Shown: one piece after another, positions 50,372-58,764 of the stretch
Layout of the letters: every line of letters starts with the position of its first letter
How positions within the stretch are numbered: the first letter of the stretch is position 1
Assembly: GCA_035358815.1 (NCBI GenBank)
Contig: DAOPQC010000001.1
Coordinates: 96,603-160,602, forward strand
From: Thermoanaerobaculales bacterium
GTDB taxonomy: Bacteria > Acidobacteriota > Thermoanaerobaculia > Thermoanaerobaculales > Sulfomarinibacteraceae
Direction of reading: 5' to 3'
Length of the DNA: 64,000 nt
Notes under the pieces: model-generated
Seen by the model: the letters and a program-made list of their open reading frames with translations, nothing else
What the model was told of the DNA's origin: nothing
Databases searched by the model: none
Program-made: the position numbers and the translations under genes

Positions 50372-52156
50372 ATGCCACGGATCCGCGTCCTCCCTGACCC
50401 TCTGGTGAACCGCATCGCCGCCGGCGAGGTCGTCGAGCGCCCCTCGTCGGCGGTCAAGGAGCTGATCGAGAACAGCCTCGACGCCGAGGCGCGGCGGATC
50501 GGAATCGAGCTCGCAGAGGGTGGGCGCAGCCTGATCCGGGTGGTGGACGACGGCTGCGGCATGGACCCCGACGAGGCCCTGCTCGCGCTGGAGCGGCACG
50601 CGACCTCGAAGATCGCCACCGCTTCCGACCTCGAGCACATCGCGACGCTCGGCTTCCGCGGCGAGGCCCTGCCGGCGATGGCCGCGGTGTCGCGGCTCGT
50701 TCTGCTGACCGCGGCGGACCCCTCCCAGGGCGGGGTGCGGGTCACCGTCGAGGGCGGGCGGATCCTCGGCGTCGAGCCGGCGGCCCGGCCGCGCGGCACC
50801 ACGGTCGAGGTCCGGGACCTGTTCTTCAACACGCCGGCGCGACGCAAGTTCCTGCGCGCCCCCGAGACCGAGCTCCGACACGCCCAGGAGTCGGTGTGGG
50901 GGGCCGCGCTCGCCCACCCGGAGGTGGCGTTCACGCTGCAGCACGGGACGCGGACGCTGATCGATGCCGCGCCGACCGCCGACCCCGGACAGCGGCTCCG
51001 CGGACTTTGGGGCCGCCTGGAGGGGCCGGTCCACCGCTTCGAGGAGGCCGCCCCCGGGGTCGAGGTGTGGGGGCTGCTGGCGGACGGCGGCGGCGCCGGC
51101 AAGCCGTCGCTGACCCTGATCGTCAACGGCCGCCAGGTTCGCGACCGGCTGCTCGTGGGCGCGGTGCGCCGGGTGCTCGGCGCCCCGGGGAGCGGCCTTG
51201 GCGGCGCGCGGGTCGTCGTGTTCCTGACCGTGCCGCCGGACGAGGTCGACGTCAACGTCCACCCGGCCAAGGCGGAGGTGCGGTTCGCCCGCGGCGGTTC
51301 GATCTTCGCGGCGGTCGAGCGGGCGCTCCGGTCGGGGGTGGCGGCGTCCCAGCGGCAGGTCGATGTGCGCAGGTTGGAGACGCCGCAGTGGGTCGCCGAG
51401 GCCGGGCCCGAGCGCTTCGCGGCGGGCGCCGGGCCCGCCGGCGCGGTCCCCCACCGCTCGGCGTTCGAGCACCCGGCGTGGGGCGATGCGGCCGAACCGG
51501 TGGTACCGGCCGCGGCGTGGACGGCCGGCGGCCATCCCGCCGGTGCCGGGGCGCGGGCCGCCGCGCCCGACACTCCGTTCGGGCGGCTGATCGGGCAGTA
51601 CCGCAGCTCGTTCCTGCTGCTCGAGGACGAGTGGGGGCTGGTGATCGTCGACCAGCACGTGGCCCACGAGCGGACGCTCTACGACCGCATCCGCCGCCGC
51701 CTCGCCGGGGAGACGGCGCCGGCGCAGCGGCTCCTCGAGCCGGTGCTGCGCGAGCTCGACGAGGCCGCGGTCGCCGCCCTGCCGAGGGTGCAGCGGCTGC
51801 TGGCCGGCGTCGGCATCGAGGCCGATCTGTTCGGGGCCGCGACGGTCCGGATCTCCGCCCTGCCGCCGGAGACTGGCGCGGGCGCCGCGTTCGACGTGGT
51901 GGAGATGCTGCTCGAGCGCGCCACCGCGATGGACGGCGCGCCGGAGACGGTGGTGGAAGAGCTCGCCGATTCGCTCGCCGCGTCGCTCGCCTGCAAGGCG
52001 GCGATCACCGTCAACCACCCGCTCTCCGAGGCTGAGCAGGGGGCGCTGCTCGCCGACCTCGCGGTCACCAGCAATCCGTACCGCTGCCCGCACGGGCGGC
52101 CGATCGTGCTCCGCCTGGGCCAGGACGAGATCGAGCGCAGGCTGGGGAGACGATGA
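50372..52156 (+). CDS. mutL: DNA mismatch repair protein MutL
   Basis: 594 residues. GHKL ATPase domain: KELIENSLDA (29-38), DDGCGMD, TSKIATASDL, LGFRGEALPAM and GTTVEVRDLFFNTPARRKFL; then DVNVHPAKAEVRF. A Pro/Ala-rich linker (about 330-395) leads to the dimerisation domain with DQHVAHERTLYD and, near the end, NPYRCPHGRPIVLRL. The last motif (CPHGRP) is typical of endonuclease-type MutL, while the DQHA(x)2E(x)4E motif here has Val for Ala and Asp for the final Glu, so nicking activity is likely but not certain. mutS is not in the window. The stop overlaps the next gene. Confidence 0.93.
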   Translation: MPRIRVLPDPLVNRIAAGEVVERPSSAVKELIENSLDAEARRIGIELAEGGRSLIRVVDDGCGMDPDEALLALERHATSKIATASDLEHIATLGFRGEALPAMAAVSRLVLLTAADPSQGGVRVTVEGGRILGVEPAARPRGTTVEVRDLFFNTPARRKFLRAPETELRHAQESVWGAALAHPEVAFTLQHGTRTLIDAAPTADPGQRLRGLWGRLEGPVHRFEEAAPGVEVWGLLADGGGAGKPSLTLIVNGRQVRDRLLVGAVRRVLGAPGSGLGGARVVVFLTVPPDEVDVNVHPAKAEVRFARGGSIFAAVERALRSGVAASQRQVDVRRLETPQWVAEAGPERFAAGAGPAGAVPHRSAFEHPAWGDAAEPVVPAAAWTAGGHPAGAGARAAAPDTPFGRLIGQYRSSFLLLEDEWGLVIVDQHVAHERTLYDRIRRRLAGETAPAQRLLEPVLRELDEAAVAALPRVQRLLAGVGIEADLFGAATVRISALPPETGAGAAFDVVEMLLERATAMDGAPETVVEELADSLAASLACKAAITVNHPLSEAEQGALLADLAVTSNPYRCPHGRPIVLRLGQDEIERRLGRR

Positions 52157-53079
52157 TGCGGCGCGAGTGCTGGCACTTGACCGAGGGGCTGATCTTCCTG
52201 CACTTCGCGGTGTTCGTGCTGGCGTACGCCGACCGGGCGAGCCTCCAGCCGCTGGCCCTGATCCCGGGCACCGTGGCGGCCCGCCCCTGGACCGTGCTCA
52301 CCTTCCAGTTCATCCCCCGCTCCGGCATGTTCTGGTTCTTCATCTCGATGCTCGTGCTGTGGATCATGGCGAAGCCGATCGAGGACGAGTGGGGCTCGCC
52401 CCGGTTCCTGCTTTTCTGGCTGGTGTCGACGGCGGGGGCGGCGGGCACGGCATTGCTGCTCGGCGTGCCGATGGCCGGCGATGCCTTCTTCAACGGCTCC
52501 CTCCTGTTCACCTTCGCGACGCTCTACCCCGAGATGCAGTTCATGCTGTTCTTCATCGTCCCCGTCAAGGTGAAGTGGCTGGCGGTGGTCGGCGGCGCCT
52601 TCCTCGTGTTCTCGAGCTTCTCCGGCCTCGGCGCCATCGGCGGGCTGGTCAACGTGGCGGGCATGTCCGCTGGCTACGTGTTCTTCCTCGCCACCCGCCG
52701 GCTGCCGTCGCGGCGCAAGCTGGGCTTCGAGCTCGCCAAGAAGAAGGCCAGGGTGTCGGCGATGGTCGAGAATGCCTCTGCCGAGCAGCGCAACCGCGGC
52801 TGGGACCCGCGGGTGCGCGCCGCGATCGCGCGGGCGCACGGCGGGGGAGCGGTCGCCCCCGAGGACGGGAAGCTGCTGGCCGAGCTCGATGCGGCCCGGG
52901 ACGCGTCGATCACGGTCTGCGCCCCGTCCGAGTTCGGCCTCACCGACGACCCGGTCTGTCGGACCTGCCCGGGCTTCGCGGAGTGCGGCGCGCGGGCGAT
53001 CCGGATGGCGGCCGCCGCGGGCACGTCGCCTTCGGGTGAGGCGCCGGCAACGACAGCTGAGGAGGGCGAAACCCGCTGA
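52153..53079 (+). CDS. Rhomboid-like membrane protein without catalytic residues
   Basis: 308 residues, start overlapping the mutL stop (ATGATG). Six hydrophobic segments over residues 8-185, in a rhomboid-like layout: WTVLTFQFIPRSGMFWFFISMLVLWIMAKPIEDEWG matches the L1-loop and TM2 of rhomboids, and NGSLLFTFATL lies where GxSG should be. The Gly-x-Ser-Gly serine and the TM6 His are missing (GMSAGYVFF), so it is a pseudoprotease. The C terminus (about 185-308) is soluble, with DASITVCAPSEFGLTDDPVCRTCPGFAECGARA: four Cys that may bind a metal. Function unknown. Confidence 0.7.
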   Translation: MMRRECWHLTEGLIFLHFAVFVLAYADRASLQPLALIPGTVAARPWTVLTFQFIPRSGMFWFFISMLVLWIMAKPIEDEWGSPRFLLFWLVSTAGAAGTALLLGVPMAGDAFFNGSLLFTFATLYPEMQFMLFFIVPVKVKWLAVVGGAFLVFSSFSGLGAIGGLVNVAGMSAGYVFFLATRRLPSRRKLGFELAKKKARVSAMVENASAEQRNRGWDPRVRAAIARAHGGGAVAPEDGKLLAELDAARDASITVCAPSEFGLTDDPVCRTCPGFAECGARAIRMAAAAGTSPSGEAPATTAEEGETR

Positions 53080-55040
53080 TGGAGCTCCTCCACCGCTGGG
53101 CGGCGGTCGTCTGGCCCCAGGATGCGGCGGCCGCGCTGCTGCTGCTGTGCGCCTGTGCCGTGCTGGTCGCCGGCCTCCGCCGCCGCCGCGCTGCGTTCGC
53201 CCGCTTCGTGCCGGCGCTGGCGGCGGTGGCGGTGTGCGAGCTGTGGTTGCTCGCGGCCGGCCTTCGCGGCCAGCCGCCGGCCGCGTGGTGGCCGTTCGCA
53301 GTGGTCCTCTGCCTCCTGCTCCTGGCCCAGCTGGTCGTCGGGGCGCCGTCGCCGGGGGCGGGCGAGCCGTCATCGTGGTCGGGCTCGGCTCGCGGCTACC
53401 TGGTGGCGGGCGGCGCGCTGGCGTTGCTGCTGCTCTTCTTCCGGCTGGCATCGTCACCGGGCGTGCTGCTGGCCTGGGAGCCGTCCGTGATCGCGGGCTT
53501 CGGGGAGTCGCTGCGCGCCGGGCGCAACGCCGGCGCCTTCCTCGGCGCCACCCTGCTCTGGGACAACGGGCTGGTCAGCCGCGGCGACCACTCGCTGCTC
53601 TACGGCGCTCCCAGCTACGCGCTGCTCCTTCGCTGCGGCTTCGCGGTGTGGCAGCTGCGGGTCGTGGCGGCGCTCCTGGCGGCTGTCGCGGTGGCTGTGA
53701 TGCTCGCGCTCTCGCGCCGCTTCGGGGGCGGCACCGCGACGGCGGCGGCGCTCGCGCTCGCCCTTTCGCCGCCGTTGCTGTTCTACGGGCGCTACGGCAC
53801 CTCGCTGTCCGGCACGCTGCTCGGCGTGCTGCTCGCCGCCTGGGCCTGCTGGGCGTTCTTGGATGGGCCGGCCCGGCAGTGGTGGCGCGGGCCGCTGGCG
53901 GCGCTCGCCCTGATCGTCGCCACCCTCGGCTACTCGCCGGGCCGCCTGGTGGCGTTGGCGCTGCTCGCCGTCACCGTGGCCTTCGCGGCGGTCCGGGTGG
54001 ACAGGGAGCAGCGGCGGCGTCTCGCCGGGCTCGCGCTGCTGGTCGCGATGCTGGCGGGCGCGTGGGCCGTCCAGGCCCGCCGCGGCACCGCCGGGTACTT
54101 TCTGAACGCTCGCGGCGAGCAGATCGTGAACATGGTGACGCAGCCCGGCTACCTCGAGAGCTTCCTCGGCCGTCCCGAATCGACCGGGCCCCGCACGCTC
54201 GGCACCTGGATCGACGCGGCGTGGACGCTGGCGGCGCGGCGGGCGCCCGAGCTTTTGTCGGTGCTGGGCGTCTCGTTCAACCGACCACTGGGGTGCAGCG
54301 ATGTCGTGCTGTGGGACCCCCCCAGGCTGCCGCTGTTCATCGCGCCGTTGCTGCCCTTCCTGCTGCTCGGGCTGGTGAGCTCGCTGCGCCGGTTGGGCCA
54401 GCCGGAGCACTGCACGCTCGTCGCCTGGGCGCTGCTGGGCAGCCTTCCCCTCCTGCTGACCACGCGGGTCGACGCGCACCGGATGGCCCTGTTGGTCGTG
54501 CCGTTCGCCGTGTGGACCGCCCTCGGGCTGGCCGGGATGGGCGCGGCGCTTCACGAGGCCCGGATCGGAAGGTGGCTGCTGCACGGGCTGGGCGTGGCGC
54601 TGATCGGCCTGGTCGCCTGGAGCGACGCGGTGACGATCTTCCCGGTGAGCCCGCGGCACCCTGTGCTGGCGCCCGCGATCATCGCCGAGCTCGAAGGGCT
54701 GCCCGGCGCGGTCTTGATCGCGACCATCGGCGAGCCGCGCGACGTCGGTCTCGCGGACCTGGCGCTCCTGGAGCGCCAGCGGCGCGATCCCGGCCGCCGC
54801 GCTCGGCTGCTCGAGGACGAGAAGGTGCGGGCCCTGGTCGATGGCAAGCAGGTCGATCCGGCGAGGGTCCGCGGTCTGGCCGCCGAGGTCGGCGACGGGA
54901 CCTTGCTGGTGGTTCCCTCCGGCAGCTTCACCGAGACCGCCGAGGCGCTGCGGCAGGCGGGGCTGGACGTCGCCGAGCGGGGGCCGGAGGGGGCTCGCTT
55001 CTGGCGGATCTCCCGTCCTTCCTCCCCGCCCGGCGCCTGA
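53079..55040 (+). CDS. Large membrane protein, possible GT-C glycosyltransferase
   Basis: 653 residues, about 12 TM helices to residue ~535, then a soluble C-terminal domain of about 120 residues. The long periplasmic-looking loop after TM4 (AWEPSVIAGFGESLRAGRN) and another (GTAGYFLNARGEQIVNMVTQPGYLES) carry acidic residues as in ArnT/PMT-like glycosyltransferases, but the diagnostic DD/DE motif of those is not obvious. YFLNARGEQIV is similar to loops in bacterial GT39/GT83 relatives. Assignment as a lipid-linked sugar transferase is inference. The C-terminal part (LVDGKQVDPARVRGLAAEVGDGTLLVVPSGSFTETAEALRQAG) looks like a Rossmann-type fragment. Overlaps the previous stop by one base. Confidence 0.6.
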   Translation: MELLHRWAAVVWPQDAAAALLLLCACAVLVAGLRRRRAAFARFVPALAAVAVCELWLLAAGLRGQPPAAWWPFAVVLCLLLLAQLVVGAPSPGAGEPSSWSGSARGYLVAGGALALLLLFFRLASSPGVLLAWEPSVIAGFGESLRAGRNAGAFLGATLLWDNGLVSRGDHSLLYGAPSYALLLRCGFAVWQLRVVAALLAAVAVAVMLALSRRFGGGTATAAALALALSPPLLFYGRYGTSLSGTLLGVLLAAWACWAFLDGPARQWWRGPLAALALIVATLGYSPGRLVALALLAVTVAFAAVRVDREQRRRLAGLALLVAMLAGAWAVQARRGTAGYFLNARGEQIVNMVTQPGYLESFLGRPESTGPRTLGTWIDAAWTLAARRAPELLSVLGVSFNRPLGCSDVVLWDPPRLPLFIAPLLPFLLLGLVSSLRRLGQPEHCTLVAWALLGSLPLLLTTRVDAHRMALLVVPFAVWTALGLAGMGAALHEARIGRWLLHGLGVALIGLVAWSDAVTIFPVSPRHPVLAPAIIAELEGLPGAVLIATIGEPRDVGLADLALLERQRRDPGRRARLLEDEKVRALVDGKQVDPARVRGLAAEVGDGTLLVVPSGSFTETAEALRQAGLDVAERGPEGARFWRISRPSSPPGA

Positions 55041-55179
55041 CCCCGAGCCCGGCGAGGCACTCCGGGGCGGCGCGCGGCCTTCACACTGCCGCGCCCGAAG
55101 CCGGGGGGCCGTCAGACCGCGGAGTTTTCGCCTCGAGCGCGGTGCCACGGCGCGGAGGGTGCCCGGACGTCGCCGCGGG

Positions 55180-56421
55180 TCACGGCGCCGCGCCGTGCTC
55201 GGGCGGGAGCAGCGGCACGTCGTTCTGCTCGCCCGGGACGACCCACTCCGCCGGCTCGCCGTTGCCGAGGCAGGCGATGGCGTGCGACAGGGTGTCGCGG
55301 AGGTAGCGGCCCCAGATCTTGATCGGCAGCTCGCGCACCGTCACCGCCGGTGAGATCGCGAGGTGCAGCATGTACTCGATGATCCACGACGCGTTGAGGG
55401 CGATGCGGCCGGAGTAGCTCGCCCGGTCGCGCTGCTCGAGGATCCGGACCTCGTGAATGCTGGCGCCGAACTCGGACTCGACCAGGTCGTCGAGCGAGGT
55501 CAGGATGAGCTCGAGGCGGAAGGTGCGGCTGCCCGAGGCGAGGTAGCCGAAGACCTCGCGCTCGAGCTCGTGCACCGGAACCCCGCGGCCGGCGGCGAAC
55601 GACCAGTCGACCTTGCGCAGCCGCTCGACCATCGCCTCCATCGGCGGCAGCTCGAGGTCCACGAGATAGTGGGTGCCCCCGTAGGGGCCCTCGTGCACCT
55701 CGCGATGGAAGGTCCAGGTGCCCTCGCGGTAGTCGAGGACCTTCTCGAGCCTAGCGATGTGGTCCGGCTCGACCACCAGCTTGACGCCGATCAGGTCGTC
55801 GACCTCCTGCTGATGGGGGTCGAGGGTGAGAGCGCCGACGCGGATCCGGTCGGCGACCAGCCGCTCCGCCGCTGTGAAGTCCTGGTCCATCTCGGCGCGT
55901 GACGACACCATCTCCTGCAGCGGCACGCCCGCGATCTGGGCCCGTTGCCCGGCCAGCATCCGCGCCGCCCGGCCGATCTCGCTCGCCAGCTGATCGGCGA
56001 CCCGCCGCGAGACCTTGTCCGCGATCCGGCGGATCCGCTTGCGGCGCACCATGCCGACGAGACGGCCGCCGCCTTGAGTGATCAGGCTCATGTGGACCGG
56101 AGTGCGGGGGAAGAACTCCTCGGGCTGTGCCCGGTATCGCTCCACCAGCTCCCGGACCCGCGGGGAGGGGTTGGTGACGGCGTCCGCGATCGCGTCCCTG
56201 ACCGCGTCCTTGGTCGTGACCCGGCGCAGCAGCAGCGGCCCCGGATGGATCGCCCGCGCCAGATCGACGACCAGTGCCCGCACCGAGGGCCCCGTGATCG
56301 CCTGCTCGTAGACGAAGATCTCGGTGAGGGTCCGCCCGTCACCGGGGTCGACGCGGTCCGACAGCCATCGGCAGGCGATGTCGAACAGCCGGTCACGGTG
56401 GATCAGGCTCGAGAGGTACAC
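55180..56421 (-). CDS. Protein with possible RelA/SpoT-like nucleotidyltransferase core
   Basis: 413 residues from GTG at 56421 (upstream sequence is open but Arg/Pro-rich and looks non-coding). N-terminal 120 residues: helical. A Lys/Arg-rich region (MVRRKRIRRIADKVSRRVADQLASEIGRAAR) precedes a segment (about 200-310) with VDDLIGVKLVVEPDHIARLEKVLDY and YGGTHYLVDLELPP, which resemble the D-L-x-G-[VI]-[RK] and the GYxxxH-like motifs of RelA/SpoT-type (p)ppGpp synthetases; LELILTSLDDLVESEFGA follows. The pattern is suggestive, not decisive; catalytic acidic residues should be checked. The C terminus (about 340-413) is a compact alpha/beta segment. Function unknown otherwise. Confidence 0.45.
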   Translation of the reverse strand: MYLSSLIHRDRLFDIACRWLSDRVDPGDGRTLTEIFVYEQAITGPSVRALVVDLARAIHPGPLLLRRVTTKDAVRDAIADAVTNPSPRVRELVERYRAQPEEFFPRTPVHMSLITQGGGRLVGMVRRKRIRRIADKVSRRVADQLASEIGRAARMLAGQRAQIAGVPLQEMVSSRAEMDQDFTAAERLVADRIRVGALTLDPHQQEVDDLIGVKLVVEPDHIARLEKVLDYREGTWTFHREVHEGPYGGTHYLVDLELPPMEAMVERLRKVDWSFAAGRGVPVHELEREVFGYLASGSRTFRLELILTSLDDLVESEFGASIHEVRILEQRDRASYSGRIALNASWIIEYMLHLAISPAVTVRELPIKIWGRYLRDTLSHAIACLGNGEPAEWVVPGEQNDVPLLPPEHGAAP

Positions 56422-56701
56422 GCGAGGGCCTTCGCCGTCCAAACGGTGCCACGGCCGGCGGCGCGACGCAAGCGGCCACCCCCGCGCCGGTCGCGCTCGA
56501 CCGTGCGATGGAGGCCGGCGGGCGCGCCGCGCCGGGGCCGTCCCGAGGCTCCCGGGGCGGTTGGGGGGGGTGCCCTCTGCGGTCCGCAGAGGGCGGCACT
56601 TGCGCTCGTGAACGATTTCACATACCTTCATAAGTGGGTCCGCGCCGGGTTATGCTTGGCGTCCGGACCGCCCGTCGTTCCGCGACCCCGGAGGCAAGGG
56701 A

Positions 56702-57418
56702 GTGTACGAGAGGCGAATCACCGTCTTGGTCGGCAGCTTCGGCAGCGGCAAGACCGAGATCGCGCTCAACGGCGCGCTCGCGCTGGCCGCGGCCGGCGGA
56801 CCGGTGACCCTCGCCGATCTCGATGTCGTCAAGCCGTACTTCCGGTCGCGCGCCGCGCGCGCGATCCTCGACGAGGCCGGCATCCGGCTCCTCGCCCCGG
56901 CTGGCGAGGTCGCTCACGCCGACCTCCCGATCGTCGTGCCGCAGGTGCGCGCGGCGCTGCGCGACCCCTCGTGCCGGGTCGTGGTCGACGTCGGCGGCGA
57001 CGACGTCGGGGCGCGGGTGCTGGGCTCGCTGTCCGACGTGGTTCCCCCTGCCGACTCCCAGGTGCTGGTCGTGCTCAACTTCCGGCGGCCGGCGACCCCT
57101 GACGCGGGCGAGGCGGCGGCGATGGTGCGCAAGATCGAGGCCGCCGCGAGGATCAAGGTGACCGGGCTGGTGTCGAACACCCACCTGATGCGTGAGACCA
57201 CACCGCGGGTCGTCCTCGAGGGCCACCGGCTGGCAGTCGAGGCGGCCGAGGCGCTGGACATTCCAGTGATCGCGGTGACCGCCACCGGCGACGTGGCGGC
57301 CGACCTCGCCGGCGAGGAGCTGGGGTGCCCGCTGGTCGTGCTGCAGCGAATCGTGCTGCCGCCCTTCGAGCAGCCGCCCCGGGCGCGGACCATGGGCCCG
57401 CTGTTCGTCGTCAACTGA
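56702..57418 (+). CDS. P-loop ATPase (CobQ/MinD-like) at head of VOR-Nuo cluster
   Basis: 238 residues, GTG start with AAGGGA upstream. SFGSGKTEIALNGALALAAAG is a P-loop (Walker A GSGKTE), ADLDVVKPYFRSRAARAILDEAG is a CobQ/CobB- or Mrp-type switch I region, and VVVDVGGDDVGARV the Walker B strand. The rest (VTGLVSNTHLM, VTATGDVAADLAGEELGCPLVVL) follows the SIMIBI GTPase/ATPase fold. Its placement 11 bases before a ferredoxin gene and the oxidoreductase operon suggests it helps insert or supply a cofactor to that complex, as CooC or Mrp-like proteins do. No metal-binding Cys pair is present. The role is inference. Confidence 0.65.
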   Translation: MYERRITVLVGSFGSGKTEIALNGALALAAAGGPVTLADLDVVKPYFRSRAARAILDEAGIRLLAPAGEVAHADLPIVVPQVRAALRDPSCRVVVDVGGDDVGARVLGSLSDVVPPADSQVLVVLNFRRPATPDAGEAAAMVRKIEAAARIKVTGLVSNTHLMRETTPRVVLEGHRLAVEAAEALDIPVIAVTATGDVAADLAGEELGCPLVVLQRIVLPPFEQPPRARTMGPLFVVN

Positions 57419-57429
57419 AGGGAGCCCGC

Positions 57430-57663
57430 ATGCCACGGATCGTCATCTCTCCAGACCTCTGCAAGGGATGCGAGCTGTGCGTCAACGCCTGCCCGCAGCA
57501 GATTCTGGGCATGGGACGGAAGATCAACAGCAAGGGGTACTTCTACGCCGAGGTCGTCGAGCAGATGCGCTGCATCGGCTGCCGGCTGTGCTGCATCACC
57601 TGCCCGGACACCGCGATCGAGATGCGGGTCAACGGCACCATGTACCACTACTTCTCGTACTGA
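57430..57663 (+). CDS. 2x[4Fe-4S] ferredoxin, VorD/PorD-like
   Basis: 77 residues. CKGCELCVNACP and CIGCRLCCITCP each hold the four-Cys ligand set of a [4Fe-4S] cluster. It starts eleven bases after the ATPase and is followed 12 bases later by the alpha subunit. It is the delta subunit or the intramolecular electron carrier of the 2-oxoacid oxidoreductase. GGGAGCCC lies before the ATG. Confidence 0.93.
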   Translation: MPRIVISPDLCKGCELCVNACPQQILGMGRKINSKGYFYAEVVEQMRCIGCRLCCITCPDTAIEMRVNGTMYHYFSY

Positions 57664-57675
57664 GGACGGTGAGCG

Positions 57676-58764
57676 ATGGCCAAGAAGCTGATGAAGGGCA
57701 GCGAGGCGATCGGCGAGGCGGCAATCCAGGCCGGTTGCCGTCTGTTCTTCGGCTACCCGATCACCCCTCAGAACGAGATCCCCGAGTACATGTCGCTGCG
57801 GCTGCCGCAGGTCGGCGGGCGCTTCGTCCAGGCGGAGAGCGAGGTCGCGGCGTCGAACATGCTGTACGGCGCCGCCGGCACCGGCGAGCGGGTGATGACC
57901 TCGTCCTCGTCGCCCGGGATCTCGCTGATGTCCGAGGCGGTCTCCTATCTGGCCGGGTCCGAGCTGCCGGTCGTGATCGTCAACATCGTGCGGGCCGGGC
58001 CGGGCCTCGGCGGCATCCTGCCCAGCCAGGGCGACTACTTCCAGGCCACCCGCGGCATGGGCCATGGTGACTTCCGGCTGCTGGTGCTGGCGCCGTGGTC
58101 GATCCAGGAGGCGGCCGACCTGGTGCAGGACGCCTTCGACCTGGCCGACTTCTACCGCAACCCGGTGCTGGTGCTCGGCGACGGCCTGATCGGGCAGATG
58201 ATGGAGCCTGTCGAGTTCTCGAGCGACCGGCAGCCGATCAAGAAGCTGGAGCCGAAGACCTGGGCCGCCACCGGCTGCCACGGCGACCGGCCCACCAACA
58301 TCATCAACTCGCTGTTCCTCGATCCCGAGCAGCTCGAGCGCCACAACTTCAAGCTCAAGGCCAAGTTCGACACCATGGTGCGCGACGAGATCCGGTCCGC
58401 GGCCTACGGCACCGACGCCGACTACGACGTCCTGATCGTCGCCTACGGCACCGTGGCCAGGGTCTGCTCCACGGCCATCGAGGAGCTGCGCGAGCGCGGC
58501 GTTCGGGTGGCGATGGTGCGGCCGATCACGCTGTTCCCGTTCCCGTACCAGGCGGTCCGGGAGGCAGCTCTGCGCGCCAGCTCGGTGCTGGTGGTCGAGC
58601 TGTCGACTGGGCAGATGATCGAGGACGTCCAGCTCGCGCTGCAGGGTGCGCGCCCGATCCACTTCCACTGCCGGGTGGGCGGCATGCTGGTGACGCCCGA
58701 CGAGGTGATGGAGAAGGTGGACGGCATCCTCGCCGGCGGCGCGGCGGAGGTGAGCCATGGCTGA
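57676..58764 (+). CDS. vorB: 2-oxoacid:ferredoxin oxidoreductase alpha subunit, VorB-like
   Basis: 362 residues. FFGYPITPQNEIPEYMSLRLPQVGG, VQAESEVAASNMLYGAAGTG, TSSSSPGISLM and RAGPGLGGILPSQGDY are in the order found in the alpha (VorB) subunit of 2-oxoisovalerate or branched-chain 2-oxoacid oxidoreductases, and RNPVLVLGDGLIGQMMEPVEF is also typical. Compared with korA at 5162, the gamma domain is separate. With VorA it binds and oxidises the 2-oxoacid to acyl-CoA and CO2. Branched-chain substrate is likely but not shown. It overlaps VorA by eight bases. Confidence 0.9.
   Translation: MAKKLMKGSEAIGEAAIQAGCRLFFGYPITPQNEIPEYMSLRLPQVGGRFVQAESEVAASNMLYGAAGTGERVMTSSSSPGISLMSEAVSYLAGSELPVVIVNIVRAGPGLGGILPSQGDYFQATRGMGHGDFRLLVLAPWSIQEAADLVQDAFDLADFYRNPVLVLGDGLIGQMMEPVEFSSDRQPIKKLEPKTWAATGCHGDRPTNIINSLFLDPEQLERHNFKLKAKFDTMVRDEIRSAAYGTDADYDVLIVAYGTVARVCSTAIEELRERGVRVAMVRPITLFPFPYQAVREAALRASSVLVVELSTGQMIEDVQLALQGARPIHFHCRVGGMLVTPDEVMEKVDGILAGGAAEVSHG

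Noticed and set aside
56422..56631. N-terminal extension of the RelA/SpoT-like gene up to 56631
   Set aside because: The added 70 residues are Arg/Pro-rich low complexity without similarity to a domain; GTG at 56421 is the more sensible start.
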